DNA of 64,000 nt from positions 18,489,916-18,553,915 of the forward strand of contig NC_062998.1 in assembly GCF_023078275.1 (NCBI RefSeq), read 5' to 3'. The translations under genes and the position numbers were made by a program. Below are positions 1 through 11,864 of the stretch, piece after piece. How positions within the stretch are numbered: the stretch's first letter is position 1; every line of letters starts with the position of its first letter. Below the pieces are notes generated by a model that was not told where the DNA came from, ran no database searches, and was given only the letters and a program-made list of their open reading frames with translations. Source of the DNA: Leguminivora glycinivorella (Eukaryota; Arthropoda; Insecta; Lepidoptera; Tortricidae).

Positions 1-260
1 TTAGACAAACTTATTAAGACGATACGGTAGGGGTCAATAAAATTATCCATACAAACGCTCTCGACTACTTCCTCCCTGGTTTTTGAAGATAGAGGAATTA
101 TTTTTTTCAACACAGATTGTTATTATTTTTATCTGTGTCGGACCGTTTTGATTTTTTTGATATTCTGCTTTTTAAAGACTCTAGAGCCAATCAAAAATTT
201 CCAAAAACGGCCTTTTTCATTGTGGCGCAAAAAAATACTCAAGATTGGTAACAATTAACC
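1..260. other. No gene seen
   Basis: AT-rich sequence. Contains GTGTCGGACCGTTT near 137, which recurs inverted near 1608 beyond the repeat copy that follows. Confidence 0.5.
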
Positions 261-1585
261 AAAAAACCGGCCAAGAGCGTGTCGGGCCACGCTCAGTGTA
301 GGGTTCCGTAGTTTTCCGTATTTTTCTTAAAAATTACTGAACTTATCAAGTTCAAAACAATTTTCCTAGAAAGTCTTTATAAAGTTCTACTTTTGTGATT
401 TTTTTCATATTTTTTAAACATATGGTTCAAAAGTTAGAGGGGACACACTTTTTTTTCCTTTAGGTGCGATTATTTCCGAAAATATTAATATTGTCAAAAA
501 ATGATTTTTGTAAACCCTTATTCATTTTTAAATACCTATCCAACAATATATCACACGTTGGGGTTGGAATTAAAAAAAATCAGTCCCCACTCTACTTGTG
601 GGGGGGGTACCCTAACAAAACATTTTTTCCACTTTTTATTTTACCACTTTATCGGCGTGATTGTATACATATTGGTACCAAATTTCAGCTGTCTAGTGCT
701 AACGGTTACTGAGATTATCCGCGGACGGACACAGTGTGGGATCAGACCTCATTTTTGACCATGGTCTTTTTATTGTAAAAACCGGTAGCCTAGACCAAAA
801 CAATGCTACGACTAAAATTCCCGAATGTCAAATATGACTAGTTAACGAGAAATTATTTTTTGAAATTTTAAAGGGTGAAATCAAAATATCCTGAGAACGG
901 TATCGATTATCAAAAAAACTTTTCAGAGAACTTATAGAAACCATCTGGAATACTACTATCAAAATATCCTGAGTAATTTTCGATTTTGGTATCGATTATC
1001 AAAAAACATTCCATAGGATCTAATTACTTAATTACTCTATGGGGATTTTATATGGGACGTTTAAACACACCATAATTTCTAGATCCTATGGAATTGCTTA
1101 ATGCAAAAATTATAGCATATAGGGAAGCTAATCACCTTTCAGTAAAAAAATAAAAGAAATGCTAATATACAGGAACTTTCGAGAAAAAAAATCAAAATCG
1201 AAAATTACTAATTTGGTTCTAATACCGATATGAATGATGCTATTACCGTGCTGATTATTCCATACGATAGTATATTGGTAGTTCTATAAGTTCTCTGAAA
1301 AGTGTTTTTTGATAATCGATACCGTTCTCAGGATATTTTGAGTTTTAGTCAATTTTCGGGTACATTTACCCTAAATTTCAAAAAATAATTTCTCGTTAAC
1401 TAGTCATATTTGACATTCGGGAATTTTAGTCGTAGCATTGTTTTGGTCTAGGCTACCGGTTTTTACAATAAAAAGACCATGGTCAAAAATGAGGTCTGAT
1501 CCCACACTGTGGGACGGACGGACGGACGTACAGACAGACATGGCGAAACTATAGGTAAGGGTTCCTAGTTAACTACGGAACCCTA
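261..1585 (-). repeat. Dispersed lepidopteran-type repeat, copy A, interrupted
   Basis: 261-729 and 1512-1585 together match the uninterrupted copy at 26727-27283 in the opposite orientation, from GGCCAAGAGCGTGTCGGGCC to the AGGGTTCCGTAG end. A foldback element at 730-1511 splits it inside its (GGAC)n tract. Non-coding. Confidence 0.85.
730..1511. mobile_element. Foldback element with >200-bp inverted arms
   Basis: Starts CACAGTGTGGGATCAGACC and ends with its exact complement. Arms of over 200 bp (about 730-960 and 1290-1511) are almost identical, and a smaller inverted pair lies inside (CCATAGGATCTA near 1010-1090). Flanked by GGACGGA on both sides, but this sits in a GGAC microsatellite, so the target duplication is ambiguous. 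No transposase. Confidence 0.85.
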
Positions 1586-2564
1586 AAAAGCTAAACGGTC
1601 CGACATAGATTATTTCATTGTTATTCGATTCTCAAATTTCATTCCGATACACTTATTATCAAATTGTCCAACAATCACGTAGCAATGTGATAAAAAAGGC
1701 GTTTAGACAATGTATAATCACTTTGCCCAATGTAGTTAGGCATTATTCATAATTCCCAACCCTATCCTGTGTATGTTAGCGGATAGATTGGACTGTCCGT
1801 ATATGCGACACTGCTGTGAAATGCATGTTTCCAGCAGTGAATATATATTGTAATTATTATTATTAGTTTAAGTACTAACATTTTAAACGTAAGCTTACTA
1901 ACAAATTGTATGAGTCATTAGTTACTCGAAATAAACAATTTCATTTCATTTCATAATGCCCTTGGTCCATAACATATGCACAAATACGTTTTTGGGGAAT
2001 ACACTAGACTTGTCTTGACATCTGTTATGGTTTTAGTATCTTTGCACGACCCTGTAAATGACAAAAGTACGGGAGTGGAAAAAATAATAAAACAATTCAT
2101 GGTGAGTCTTTTATTACAGTACCTCTATGTTCGTAATTCATACGCACAAGTTGCTCATACATGGCACTGATGTTTTAAAACTGTCAAAAATCATGAAAAC
2201 TTTTAAATCGCTTTTTAAACGTCTTGTACATAACCTAATACATTTATTAATACAATCGTAACTTAGATTAAATACATAATTACAATTATATATCAAACTC
2301 AATTTTACGCTTTAATTTATAAGTTCATAATCACGAACTTGTTAATACATTTTTTTTCACGGAATATTACAAGTTTAGTGTTAAGCGATACAGAATAACT
2401 TTGTGTGAACTCCTCAAGGCATCATTTTTATTATTGCACATAAAATAATCTTGCCGTGGTTGGTGCAGTTTATATACTTAACTAACGTAGGCCATCTAAA
2501 GAGTGGCCAAACTGAATTACAGCTAACAATTAGGCCAGATTGCTTACAACATAAGTAATATTGC
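1586..2564. other. Intergenic, no gene seen
   Basis: AT-rich. 1855-1956 ends in CGAAATAAACAATTTC plus ATTTC-type repeats, resembling a LINE 3' tail. No supported coding sequence. Confidence 0.45.
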
Positions 2565-2837
2565 AGCAATTCCCGTCAACTTTGTACAATGCCACGTCAG
2601 CAAATTTTAATTGATCCTATTTTGTTACCAACATTTAGTAATATAATTCGACTTTCGTAAGATATATACAGGATAATTGTTATAATTAAGAAAATATAGA
2701 TACTAGAGAACCTTAATGACGAAATAAAACTTAATAAAATCTCAATTAATCAACAAAATCTTGGTAACAAAATAGGAATTAATAAAAACAAATTTTACTT
2801 TTCCCTTAATTTTTGTACAAAGTTGACGGGAATTGCT
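2565..2837. mobile_element. MITE with 25-bp perfect terminal inverted repeats
   Basis: AGCAATTCCCGTCAACTTTG at 2565 and its complement ending at 2837; the perfect arms are 25 bp. 273 bp, AT-rich, non-coding. Target duplication unclear, possibly AATT inside the arms. Confidence 0.8.
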
Positions 2838-4913
2838 GGTTGGATTTTATGCATGCACGCACGGAGCTATTCGCTTATGAGTCGATGCCATCAAAACACA
2901 TTAGAGCTTCTATTTCGGTTTATATTTATACTCTTTACATTGAATTCATTATTTTGTTGTTTGCCTGTACACACTACCATCATTGGCAATAGGAGCCTCC
3001 AATACTTAATGACATTGAAGTTTACAGCGCATACCTATCATAACAATTGTTTCTTGGTGCTTTATGTAGGACTATACACGATACTTGCGGTTTCAGGGTG
3101 AAATGGTTTTTAGATAGAAAAGAACTATAGTCGGCTAGATGACTATTTTAATTCGCACACGTTGTCGTTTTGATGGCGTCCACTAATAAAATAGAAATAA
3201 CTGATAAAATGATTATAAGTAAATGTTGTGGATTGCACCAACCTGAAACCGTTGCAGTACCTACGTAGCGTTAATTGGTCACTTCATATTGTCAAATAGT
3301 ACTCGATTCTGTGTCTGTTACATACTATGTACAGTAGGGTGGGCCAGCCCCGATCAAACGCCCGTTATTTCTTTAATACCTTTTCTATACAATTCTCACT
3401 GTCACTCCTGCATTCATATCAACACTTACCTACAAGTAATAGAATAATAGCGAATATGCAAAGATCTAGTCTAAATTAAATCGGAAACAATAGCATCATT
3501 CGGCACAACCTAAAATAAAAGCAGAGAGCCATTGATTACTAAGGCGTTAGGTATATTGAAAGCAGACTCAATATAATATGTAATTAAAAATAATTCTTGA
3601 TTATTCGTATCATTGGTACATTTTGAAAAATGTGCCTTAAAACAAGGAAACTTTAGCTTCGTACTACCGCCCAAATGTATACAAAGTTAATGCTCCGATA
3701 AACTTTATAAACTTAATACTAAGTAAATGCTTCACTTTTACACTAATCTTTAATGACTGGAGATATACTTCCATAATGCGTTGCGGTTTATAACTACCTA
3801 AAATGATAATCTTGGTGGCTGGCTCGTATTATTCGATTCCAATAGCTATGTCTATCTGTAACATTTAGAGCTGCGGCTCCGAACAGATGTCACTGGCCTG
3901 AGACGTTTAATTCACACTTTATCTCTGGTACCTAAAATGTGGTTTGCGTTGAGTAAATACGCACATAGATAGCATTAGTCAGATCAGCTTTTGCCAAATA
4001 ATTTTACTAAAAACGAAAGCTTTGCTACCACCGTTATGAATAATTTACTTGATTAATTTAACCTTTTCGCCACGCCAAGCGTACAAATGGCACCACAGGC
4101 TCAACGCCAATGACAGATTAATCATTCACTGACCACAAATCAACGTACGTGCATAGATCAAATTTAGTTTTAAAACTTTGGTGCCGTGGCGACTCAATGA
4201 CGATTGACATGGCGTATAAAGGATTAACCTTTTGAACGCATTGCCTCTTGCGTCAAAATGTGGCCTACACGCCACTACTAGGAAATAAGAACGAATATAA
4301 ATATCTGTCACCAGGACAATGTCCAGCGGACAGCGTCCGCCATAGCGACTACACACGACCACTTACGTTGGCGTGGTGGGCACGACGGCACACGACCACT
4401 AGTAGTTTTCGTCGTTCAAAGAGTTAAAGGTAGGCCAGCAAACCTCATTACAAATAAAAAAATCAGGTCAGAATCCAAATCTAAACAGAAATACATTATA
4501 CTGCTTATACATGCTAACATTAGAAGATTTAGAAGTTATGATGGAAGATGGGCTCCTAGACAGCGATCAGGCACAGCATTATGGAACATACCTACTACGA
4601 CATAATTTTTCCTTCAAGAATAAATATAAAATAATGAACATTATTTGTAAATATTATTTAAAAAAATACGCATGAGTAAGAACAAAAGCATTAAAATGCA
4701 CTAAATTACAATAAAATTAACAGTATGTTATACTGCGAAACGTATTGATATAATGATTCATTTTAATACATAATATGAGGATTAAGTTCAGCCAAGACTT
4801 TGTAGCAATAGATTCGTGTTTTCCCAAGATTTTATGGAAACATGCACTTGTTTAAGTGTTTGTGTGAAAAACCAGCTAAAAAGTTTATCAATTTATAATA
4901 TCAAACAAAAGTA
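2838..4913. other. Intergenic, no gene seen
   Basis: AT-rich sequence with only short chance reading frames. No repeat boundary resolved. Confidence 0.4.
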
Positions 4914-5168
4914 ATAGGCTAGTTTCCTATAATTAATATAAAATATTTTATGCAGTGCACAAAATAAAGCACCACCTAATTAGAAGAAAAATATGGACAG
5001 TGGTTATGTTTAAACATAATTTATATTTAATAAATCAAAGAGAAACATATAAAGTAAATGAATTGACCGTGACGTCACTCCTCAGTATTTCATAGTAATT
5101 CCATATTAGCAAATCGTTTTGACAGTTCTTAAAAATAAGCTGTTTTGACTAGTAGGAAACTAGCCTAT
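4914..5168. mobile_element. Tc1/mariner-like MITE (TA target site)
   Basis: Terminal inverted repeat ATAGGCTAGTTTCCTA at both ends, flanked by TA. 255 bp, no coding capacity. Confidence 0.82.
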
Positions 5169-5278
5169 TAATACAAAAATCATAAAATATTTATAGTGTA
5201 TAAATTAGAATGATTAGCGACAACTTACAACAAAATATCAATAACCAAAGGAACACCTTTATGACATCGACAATGCGA

Positions 5279-5282
<4 letters not shown>

Positions 5283-5318
<36 letters not shown>
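5283..5318 (+). repeat. (TC)n microsatellite
   Basis: About 17 TC/CT units directly before the diverged inverted-repeat element at 5340-5835. Confidence 0.9.
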
Positions 5319-5339
5319 GCTCCTCCGTGTTGGTACGAT

Positions 5340-5835
5340 ACGGTGGAGCCGGTCGCGTATCGTTAGCAAAGCCCGGACGACGGGAGCAAAAATGCACTTT
5401 TCAATAGTGCTTTATTAAATATCGACTATTTTATCGACATCCATACGAACAATTTTTGAATCAGAAATTGATTGATCTTTATTATAGTTATTATCTTACA
5501 TGTCATATTGTTACATAATGTGTAAGCTTGTTATTTATTATTTCAGTAAACTAATTACATACTATAATAATCATCAATAATTGAAAAATATATATTAAAA
5601 AAATACTAATTGTTTATTACGAAAATTATATAAAGCATTGAAAAAAAATACAAACAGCTCTTTTTAAAATTGTTTACAACTACCAATTTATTTATTTAAT
5701 TCGTAATGGTGGTCGAGTACATCGTGCTTTCTATCGACATTTTATCGACTTATAGAATGTGTTTCCTCGCACTATTGAGATGTCAACACATAATTTCTCC
5801 CGTCATCCGGGCTTTGATCGTTAGTCACGGAACAT
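5340..5835. mobile_element. Probable old inverted-repeat element
   Basis: Left CGTTAGCAAAGCCCGGACGA and right complement CGATCAAAGCCCGGATGACG are imperfect inverted arms. Further matches (CAATAGTGC, TATCGAC) extend to about 100 bp. Diverged; no target duplication found. Confidence 0.5.
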
Positions 5836-6174
5836 CAACAATTGTACTCTTGGCTGCAGGGCTAGTATTTGCCAAATATGACTTTCAAAAACGCATTCTT
5901 AATAAATTGTATATATAATGGACTCTCAACACAACGCTACATGGTCGGTTCGCTCCGTGATATTACCCTACAAGATGAAATCTATATTTACAACTTGTCA
6001 CTCGTATAATTATAGACAGAATCTCTAATAACAAATAATTTCGTGTCACTCTTAAAAGAACTGCAGAACATATATATTTCGCATATTAATAGATTTGTCC
6101 CCGATAGGTAGAAAAGAGGACTTAGTCAAGTGACAATCCTTTGTATTAAACGAAACACTACATTGTCTTGCTTA

Positions 6175-7297
6175 GGCTGGTTTTAGTGTCACGCGGACCG
6201 TCCGCGTGGAGCGATCCATCCGCACGACCAATTTGTATGAAGTTGATTTTGTCGTCTGCGCGGACCCGTCCGCTTTAAACTTTGAACCAATTATGGGACG
6301 CGTCACACGCACGCGGCTGCTGACCTCGACTGATAAGTGTGCACAGTCATAAGGCTGCTTTCGAGAAAAACGTCAAAATAATGTAAAATTGATAGTTTTA
6401 GTCGGTGAAATACTACACTTTCCGTTATCTAATAGATAATTTAATTAAAATTTCAATTAGAGCATCTTATTATCTTGATACTTATCAGACTGGATTTTAG
6501 AAAAGTAACTCATTAAATTAATTATGATTTTTTCTGTGATGCACGTTTAGGAAAACCCGCGTATAGTGCTGGATTAGTCGATCTTATTAAATTTGTAAAA
6601 TTTGGACATTTTGGAATACTGAAACTGGTAAATTTATAATACGTATATCCTGTACTACAAACTTCTCAGACTACATTTGTTTTTAAAAATAGTAAACAAG
6701 GCTGAGACAAATTCAATTTTTTTCAGACATTACCTAAAATTATGTGACTATGTCTTTGAAAATCTACATCACATCGGAGTTATTTTCGTACAAAATTAAT
6801 CTGCAACGTTTAATAATATTGCTCTTATGCCTTAGTGATTATAAATTTCTATTATATATTTTTGGCCATTTTTTGAAAACGAGCCTTCTCCGTCACAATT
6901 ATTGCCACTTCTGGACATTTTCTCATATTTTGTTAGACCAAGTAGAAAAAGTCCTATAATATGTTATATATTTGTAAACTACTCGGAAAGCTCTTTAATA
7001 TGATACCACACACGGTATGATTAAGCGCTCGGTTGCGATTTCATTATTTTTCACATGAAAGCCCTCTTAAAACATCCAGCGCGCCAAATGACGTCCGGAC
7101 GTCCGTAAGCTCAAGGGCACGTCCACGGCTTACGTCCGATAGTTTGACCATTCACTGTATATTCGTTATCTAGAACGCGGCAGTGGACGCGTCCCATAAT
7201 TCGTTCCTAGCTTTACTCTAAAAAGCTCCCTGAACTTAATACATATTAGTCCGGCGCGGATCGCTCGGAGTCGGTCCGCGTGACACTAAAACCAGCC
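6175..7297. mobile_element. PIF/Harbinger-like element (TTA duplication) with nested relative
   Basis: Terminal repeat GGCTGGTTTTAGTGTCACGC is exactly inverted at 7278-7297; TTA flanks both ends. A second element (about 6275-7213, ends related to AGCTAGGAAC..ATTATGGGACGCGTC) lies inside. The innermost 0.7 kb is AT-rich and non-coding. Confidence 0.8.
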
Positions 7298-7300
7298 TTA

Positions 7301-8056
7301 CTCTCGTTTCTCGTTTGTTTTGGATTCTCGAACGATTGCCATCTCGGCTAGGCCCCCAGCCCTTTCTCTAGTTCTACGTACAAACAGGAACACCCTTAAC
7401 TAACCATATCGGTAGATATTTTATATTCTTGTAATAAGGATTACAAATGTACAGCTTAACAGTGTTGCCGATGGTACGTGAAGTCTGTGTACTACATGTG
7501 AGTCATGTGTTAATACTACAACGAGCTGCAAAGTTGCATGAAAGAAAAAATACGAAAGAGACAATTTCATCTCGAAATCTGATAAGTAGTTACGATGTCT
7601 ATTTATTAACCCGATGTATCAAAAAATATGTGAAGCTAATAAACTAATACCGAAATTATTAAATCTTAACAACTAAGAAAATCTTGTTTGATTTGTGTAC
7701 ATATCATTTAAGTGTGTGGTTATGTTTATGGTCATATTTATATCCGAGAGTTTTCGGAAAAAAACAAAACCATACACTTTTTTAGAAAGACTAACACAGG
7801 CTATTTGCAACTGAGAACCTCGAGAATTATAGTATGTTCGTGGAGCGAAAAGCGTTTACGAACTGAGAGCCCGATATGGGCTCATTGGCATGCACTATTT
7901 GTGTTAGACAATCTTTCTTAAGTGTTGGTAAGATTTTAAAATCATTACCACTGAGGGAACTGTATTTTATTATAGATAGAGGTTTAAAATACTATTTTTG
8001 GTATCGTATATAGGTCGTCCTATTCGTATTTTTTAGGTTCTCAATTTCGTTTCGAC
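7301..8056. other. Intergenic, no gene seen
   Basis: Contains CTTGTAATAAGGATTACAAA (7430-7449), found again at 49090-49109, so part of a dispersed repeat. No supported gene. Confidence 0.4.
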
Positions 8057-8057
8057 T

Positions 8058-8733
8058 AAGGGTTGTTTGGGGAGTAAATGGAAAGGTGGAACAAAGTCAT
8101 ACATAAATATTAGGAAGCCTCGGCCTAGCACTAGTTCCGAGTCAGAAAATTCCTATTTAGAGGTAGGTATATATTATAGTGCTTTTCTCAAACATGCGAG
8201 CAGATAAATTTTACTCCATACTTCTTTTGACTTCGCAGGGAGCAAGTTATTCGTCACTTTTTTGCTTCTGCTTTCAAATCAAGTGCGGTTCTGTCTATTT
8301 TTCATACTTTCATCACTCGAACTTATTTTAAAAGATATAATTTTACGCAACACAAGAAAGCAATGTATAAATTTCCGTCAACAACTAACAACTTTCCCGC
8401 CTTTTGTATTTATTTATTTTTTAACCATAAATCCGCTGTATACATGGGGCCAACGGTTAGGCCATCCCTTGGAGCAGCCCCTTGGCAAGATAAGAGTCTC
8501 TGTTTACATTGGTGAACCAAGTAGATTATATAATGTAATTATGTATATTAGAATTACCTTTATCATGCAGCCTAATACGAACTTCATGTAATTTGACCTT
8601 AGATATAAACTGTTTTATTGGCAACTTATATATTTTTTCTGATGAAATGGATACATTTTTATGACATCATTATTTATTATTAATGAATGAATAATTTTGT
8701 TCCATCGTTCCATTTACTCCCCAGACTACCCCT
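8058..8733. mobile_element. Inverted-repeat element, about 0.68 kb
   Basis: Left AGGGTTGTTTGGGGAGTAAA and right complement AGGGGTAGTCTGGGGAGTAA are imperfect 35-bp arms, TA at both ends. A 109-residue reading frame inside has no recognisable domain. Confidence 0.6.
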
Positions 8734-8734
8734 A

Positions 8735-10250
8735 TGGTGACGTCATTGCGACAAGAATCCGGGGTCTTAAAATCATCCATTCTTCATTCATATTATTGAC
8801 GAGATATAAAGTGAGCCGTCCGTCCTCTCGTTTCCTCATCTGTGTATTGTTTTTTCGGCTCACTTTAGTTTTCTAAATCACCTCGAGACTACCGAAAAAA
8901 GTGACGATTGCAGAACATGGTTATTAATATGATTGACCAAATGCAACAGTAAAAACATTAGCAGTTAGCACGGTTCACCATAAAACTGTAAAAAACTTTC
9001 GAATTAATAAAAAATATTTGCAGACCCGTAACATTGGTACTCGTATTATATGGATAAGTTAGGGCAATATTGTAGTCTACATAACTTCAAAATATCCATC
9101 TCTTCGACTTTCGTACCATTTTGGTTACACTCTATGATTTTGATGTCTAATCGTATGGGGCTTCATTTGGGCATCGTGAACAGGTGGTACAAATTATACA
9201 ACAATGTATAATTATAACTCCATGCATTGGAGTGCAACTACGTAAACGTACTAAAACCTCACTTGCAAATATGGATAGATGCTACAAGAAAGATTAGCTT
9301 ATTCTAATCCCCATTACAAGACTATAAAGCTCACCAATAGTAAGTATATCATTGTTAGAGGTTCAATTATACTCTTACACTGCTCTCATGAAAGATGTTT
9401 ATATTAATATTGGAAAATTATAAACAAAGTATTTTTATTTTTGATTCCGTTGTAGGTCAGTCTACCAATAAACAAGTTAATATTGATGTTTTGCCTTGGT
9501 GTATGTAATCGATAGTTACCTCCAAGTCTGAATTAGTAATTGTAACAAACCTAATGTATTCTACAATTTACATTTTACAAGATCTTCGAAATTTAAACTG
9601 CCAGTCTTCATTTGCAGCTACATTATTTATTGATAATGTCAAAATATCTAAGAGATCTATCTACTTCTATCGGTCCTAGACTCAATCTCTACATGACGCC
9701 ACAGCTGAAAGAAACACGTCAACAAGAGATATCGTCGCTAATTAATAATAAATAACACCACTACGTTACATAGGATTCCTTAAATACTTTATTTACTGGA
9801 CTGCACTCTTAATTAAATCTCTTCATGTAAAAATATGATCACTTTATTTTCAGCAGCCACTACACAGATAAAATATTGCTCTCTAACTATCGTCATCTTT
9901 AACATAATGCCTGAATATTTTGCAAAAAGAGTATAGTCGGCCACTTAGTGAACTGCCGAGCTCTTTCACAAAACTTGTACTATAACTGACGACAGCGTAG
10001 TCAAACAAACCGACTATAGCGATTACGGATATACCGGTTCACAAGACGCGAACATAAAGAATAAGCATTATCTGACGGTCTTGAACCAATGGGCAAGGTC
10101 CAACCAGTATTTAGTTCATCAGTCAGTTAAATACTGACTGCCGTGATACTACATACATATATATATATTTATAATATATATTTTTTTTGGACACGAAGTG
10201 GAATATCCGCTCGGGTTGTTTGTTTCATTCAAGTGTTAATTTTAAGACGG
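8735..10250. other. Intergenic, no gene seen
   Basis: AT-rich. A short inverted pair around TATAGTCGG (9935) and CCGACTATA (10009), and a TA-rich tract near 10150. Confidence 0.35.
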
Positions 10251-10254
10251 CGTA

Positions 10255-10606
10255 CCTATACATTATCTGGTAACACTGCATCAAAAGTTACAATTAATAA
10301 CTCATTCAGCTAGACATGAACAAAAATTCCAGTTAGATATCATTACGGAAACCAAAAATTACGTCTTGCACAGGGTGTAACATGAGATTTTATCAGTGTA
10401 TTCCCGATGAAATGGTAAGGAACTAATATATTGAGTAAGCTTTTCAGTTATACGCCGAGTTTCCGAGTTATTACCGATTAAAACAAAAAAATCTTTCTGT
10501 TGTTTTTCAGTACAAAATACCTTTTTAAAGGCGGTGATAACATTATGGAGAATATACATTATCCGGTAACACTAGGTATCAAAAGTTACAATTAATAACT
10601 CATTCA
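10255..10606 (+). repeat. Pair of direct repeats about 300 bp apart
   Basis: About 52 bp from TATACATTATC to AACTCATTCA occurs at 10257-10308 and again at 10553-10606, with a few differences. The spacer has no coding sequence. Could be a solo element or a local duplication. Confidence 0.6.
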
Positions 10607-11152
10607 AGGTAATTCATTGGATGTGTGAAAGACTTACAGAGTCGCGCATAACGGCGGGCTCCTTTTGTAACTTTTGGTACGGAACCCCAAAAATATTTTA
10701 CTGGAAGTGCCAGTTTTATAAAAAGAAGAAGTACATTGAAAAAATTTGAATAAAAATATCCAGAGCATACAATTCAAATCATTACATTACTTCTTTCTTT
10801 CGGCCTCAGAAATCATTCGGTTTCATCGTGTTACACCGTGTATAAGATTTCGTAATTGATAAGAACAATGTTTTACAAAGATAAATAATTAGATGGAGAA
10901 AATGGTACCTAATGTCAAATGCACTGTTATAAATAATCGGATGCATCAACTGTTACATATTTGTATACAGGATGCATTTTGATAGCGGTCAGTAAAGGCA
11001 GCTACCAGGTCCCGTGCTGCCTCTCAAAAATAGTCTTAGAAGACCTTCCTTCGATTTTTAATTTATGAAAATTGGCGTTTACAGATTTTGGAAAAAAACA
11101 TACAGAGTGCGAAAAAATAGTACATTACGATACAAGTGCGTTAAAAAGGAAG

Positions 11153-11158
11153 TTTATT
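11153..11158 (-). terminator. Candidate Pak polyadenylation signal
   Basis: AATAAA on the minus strand, about 630 nt past the Pak stop, the first such hexamer I noticed downstream. In the transcript it lies immediately after a 28-bp hairpin. Real cleavage sites cannot be known from sequence. Confidence 0.3.
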
Positions 11159-11159
11159 C

Positions 11160-11218
11160 GGAAAGAGAAGAGTCGTGGAATGTATTGGACCCCATACATT
11201 TCACGACTCTTCTCTTTC
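11160..11218. other. Strong hairpin in candidate Pak 3'UTR
   Basis: GGAAAGAGAAGAGTCGTGGA pairs with its complement across a loop of about 9 nt. The 28-bp stem has one G/A change that would be a G:U pair on one strand. It lies next to AATAAA on the minus strand. Confidence 0.6.
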
Positions 11219-11780
11219 CAAACAGACTCTACCCTATACGACTTAAGAGAATAAGTTTTTCGTTTCTTTTAAAGCTTATCTCAAAAAATCAAAAGGTTTT
11301 AACTGCTCATCAAGTTGACTCCTGGTAAGAATCATATATTTGACACAATGACATCACAAACATTGTATTGTAACGTCAGATCATCACATGAATGTGATGC
11401 AAGCGAAATCAGCATCTAATAACATTTTACGTCGCATAAAATTATTACGTGACTGTATACAACATAAAAAACCATTTTAGTATCACGGAGGTGGACTTTA
11501 CATTATCCTACTATTAACTACACGGGTCTTAGCTAGGTGATTGAAAACGTAATTTTTTAGCTATCAGTCTAAGTGATTGTCTGGAAGTACTGAATGTTTA
11601 TCACAAATACGGTCAATTCATGTAAATGAAGTAAACGAGGTTAACGTAAATTGGAGTAATATTTGTAATGTGGCTGAAGTGTGGTGTACCTAGTTAGTTT
11701 CTTGTTCGTTTCGGATGTAACAGGCACTGAGGGCGCTAGGGGAGCGCGGGCGCGGCAGCGACGGCCGCCGGCGGCCTGCG

Positions 11781-11864
11781 CTAATGCCCCTTGGCGGCTT
11801 CCTTGGCCGCCATGATCACAGGTGTTAGCGACGCCAGAGGCCGGGCCAACTTCAAAAACGGATG
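11781..11864 (-). CDS. Pak: Pak coding exon 12 (C-terminus)
   Basis: Acceptor GTTTCAG|CATCCG. Encodes HPFLKLARPLASLTPVIM and AAKEAAKGH then TAG (11783-11781). It matches the PAK ending QFLKIAKPLSSLTP..AAKEA. The 3'UTR continues toward lower coordinates through a GC-rich block. Confidence 0.95.
   Translation of the reverse strand, partial: HPFLKLARPLASLTPVIMAAKEAAKGH

Noticed and set aside
8262..8591. 109-residue reading frame
   Set aside because: Lies inside a terminal-repeat element, AT-rich, no recognisable domain.
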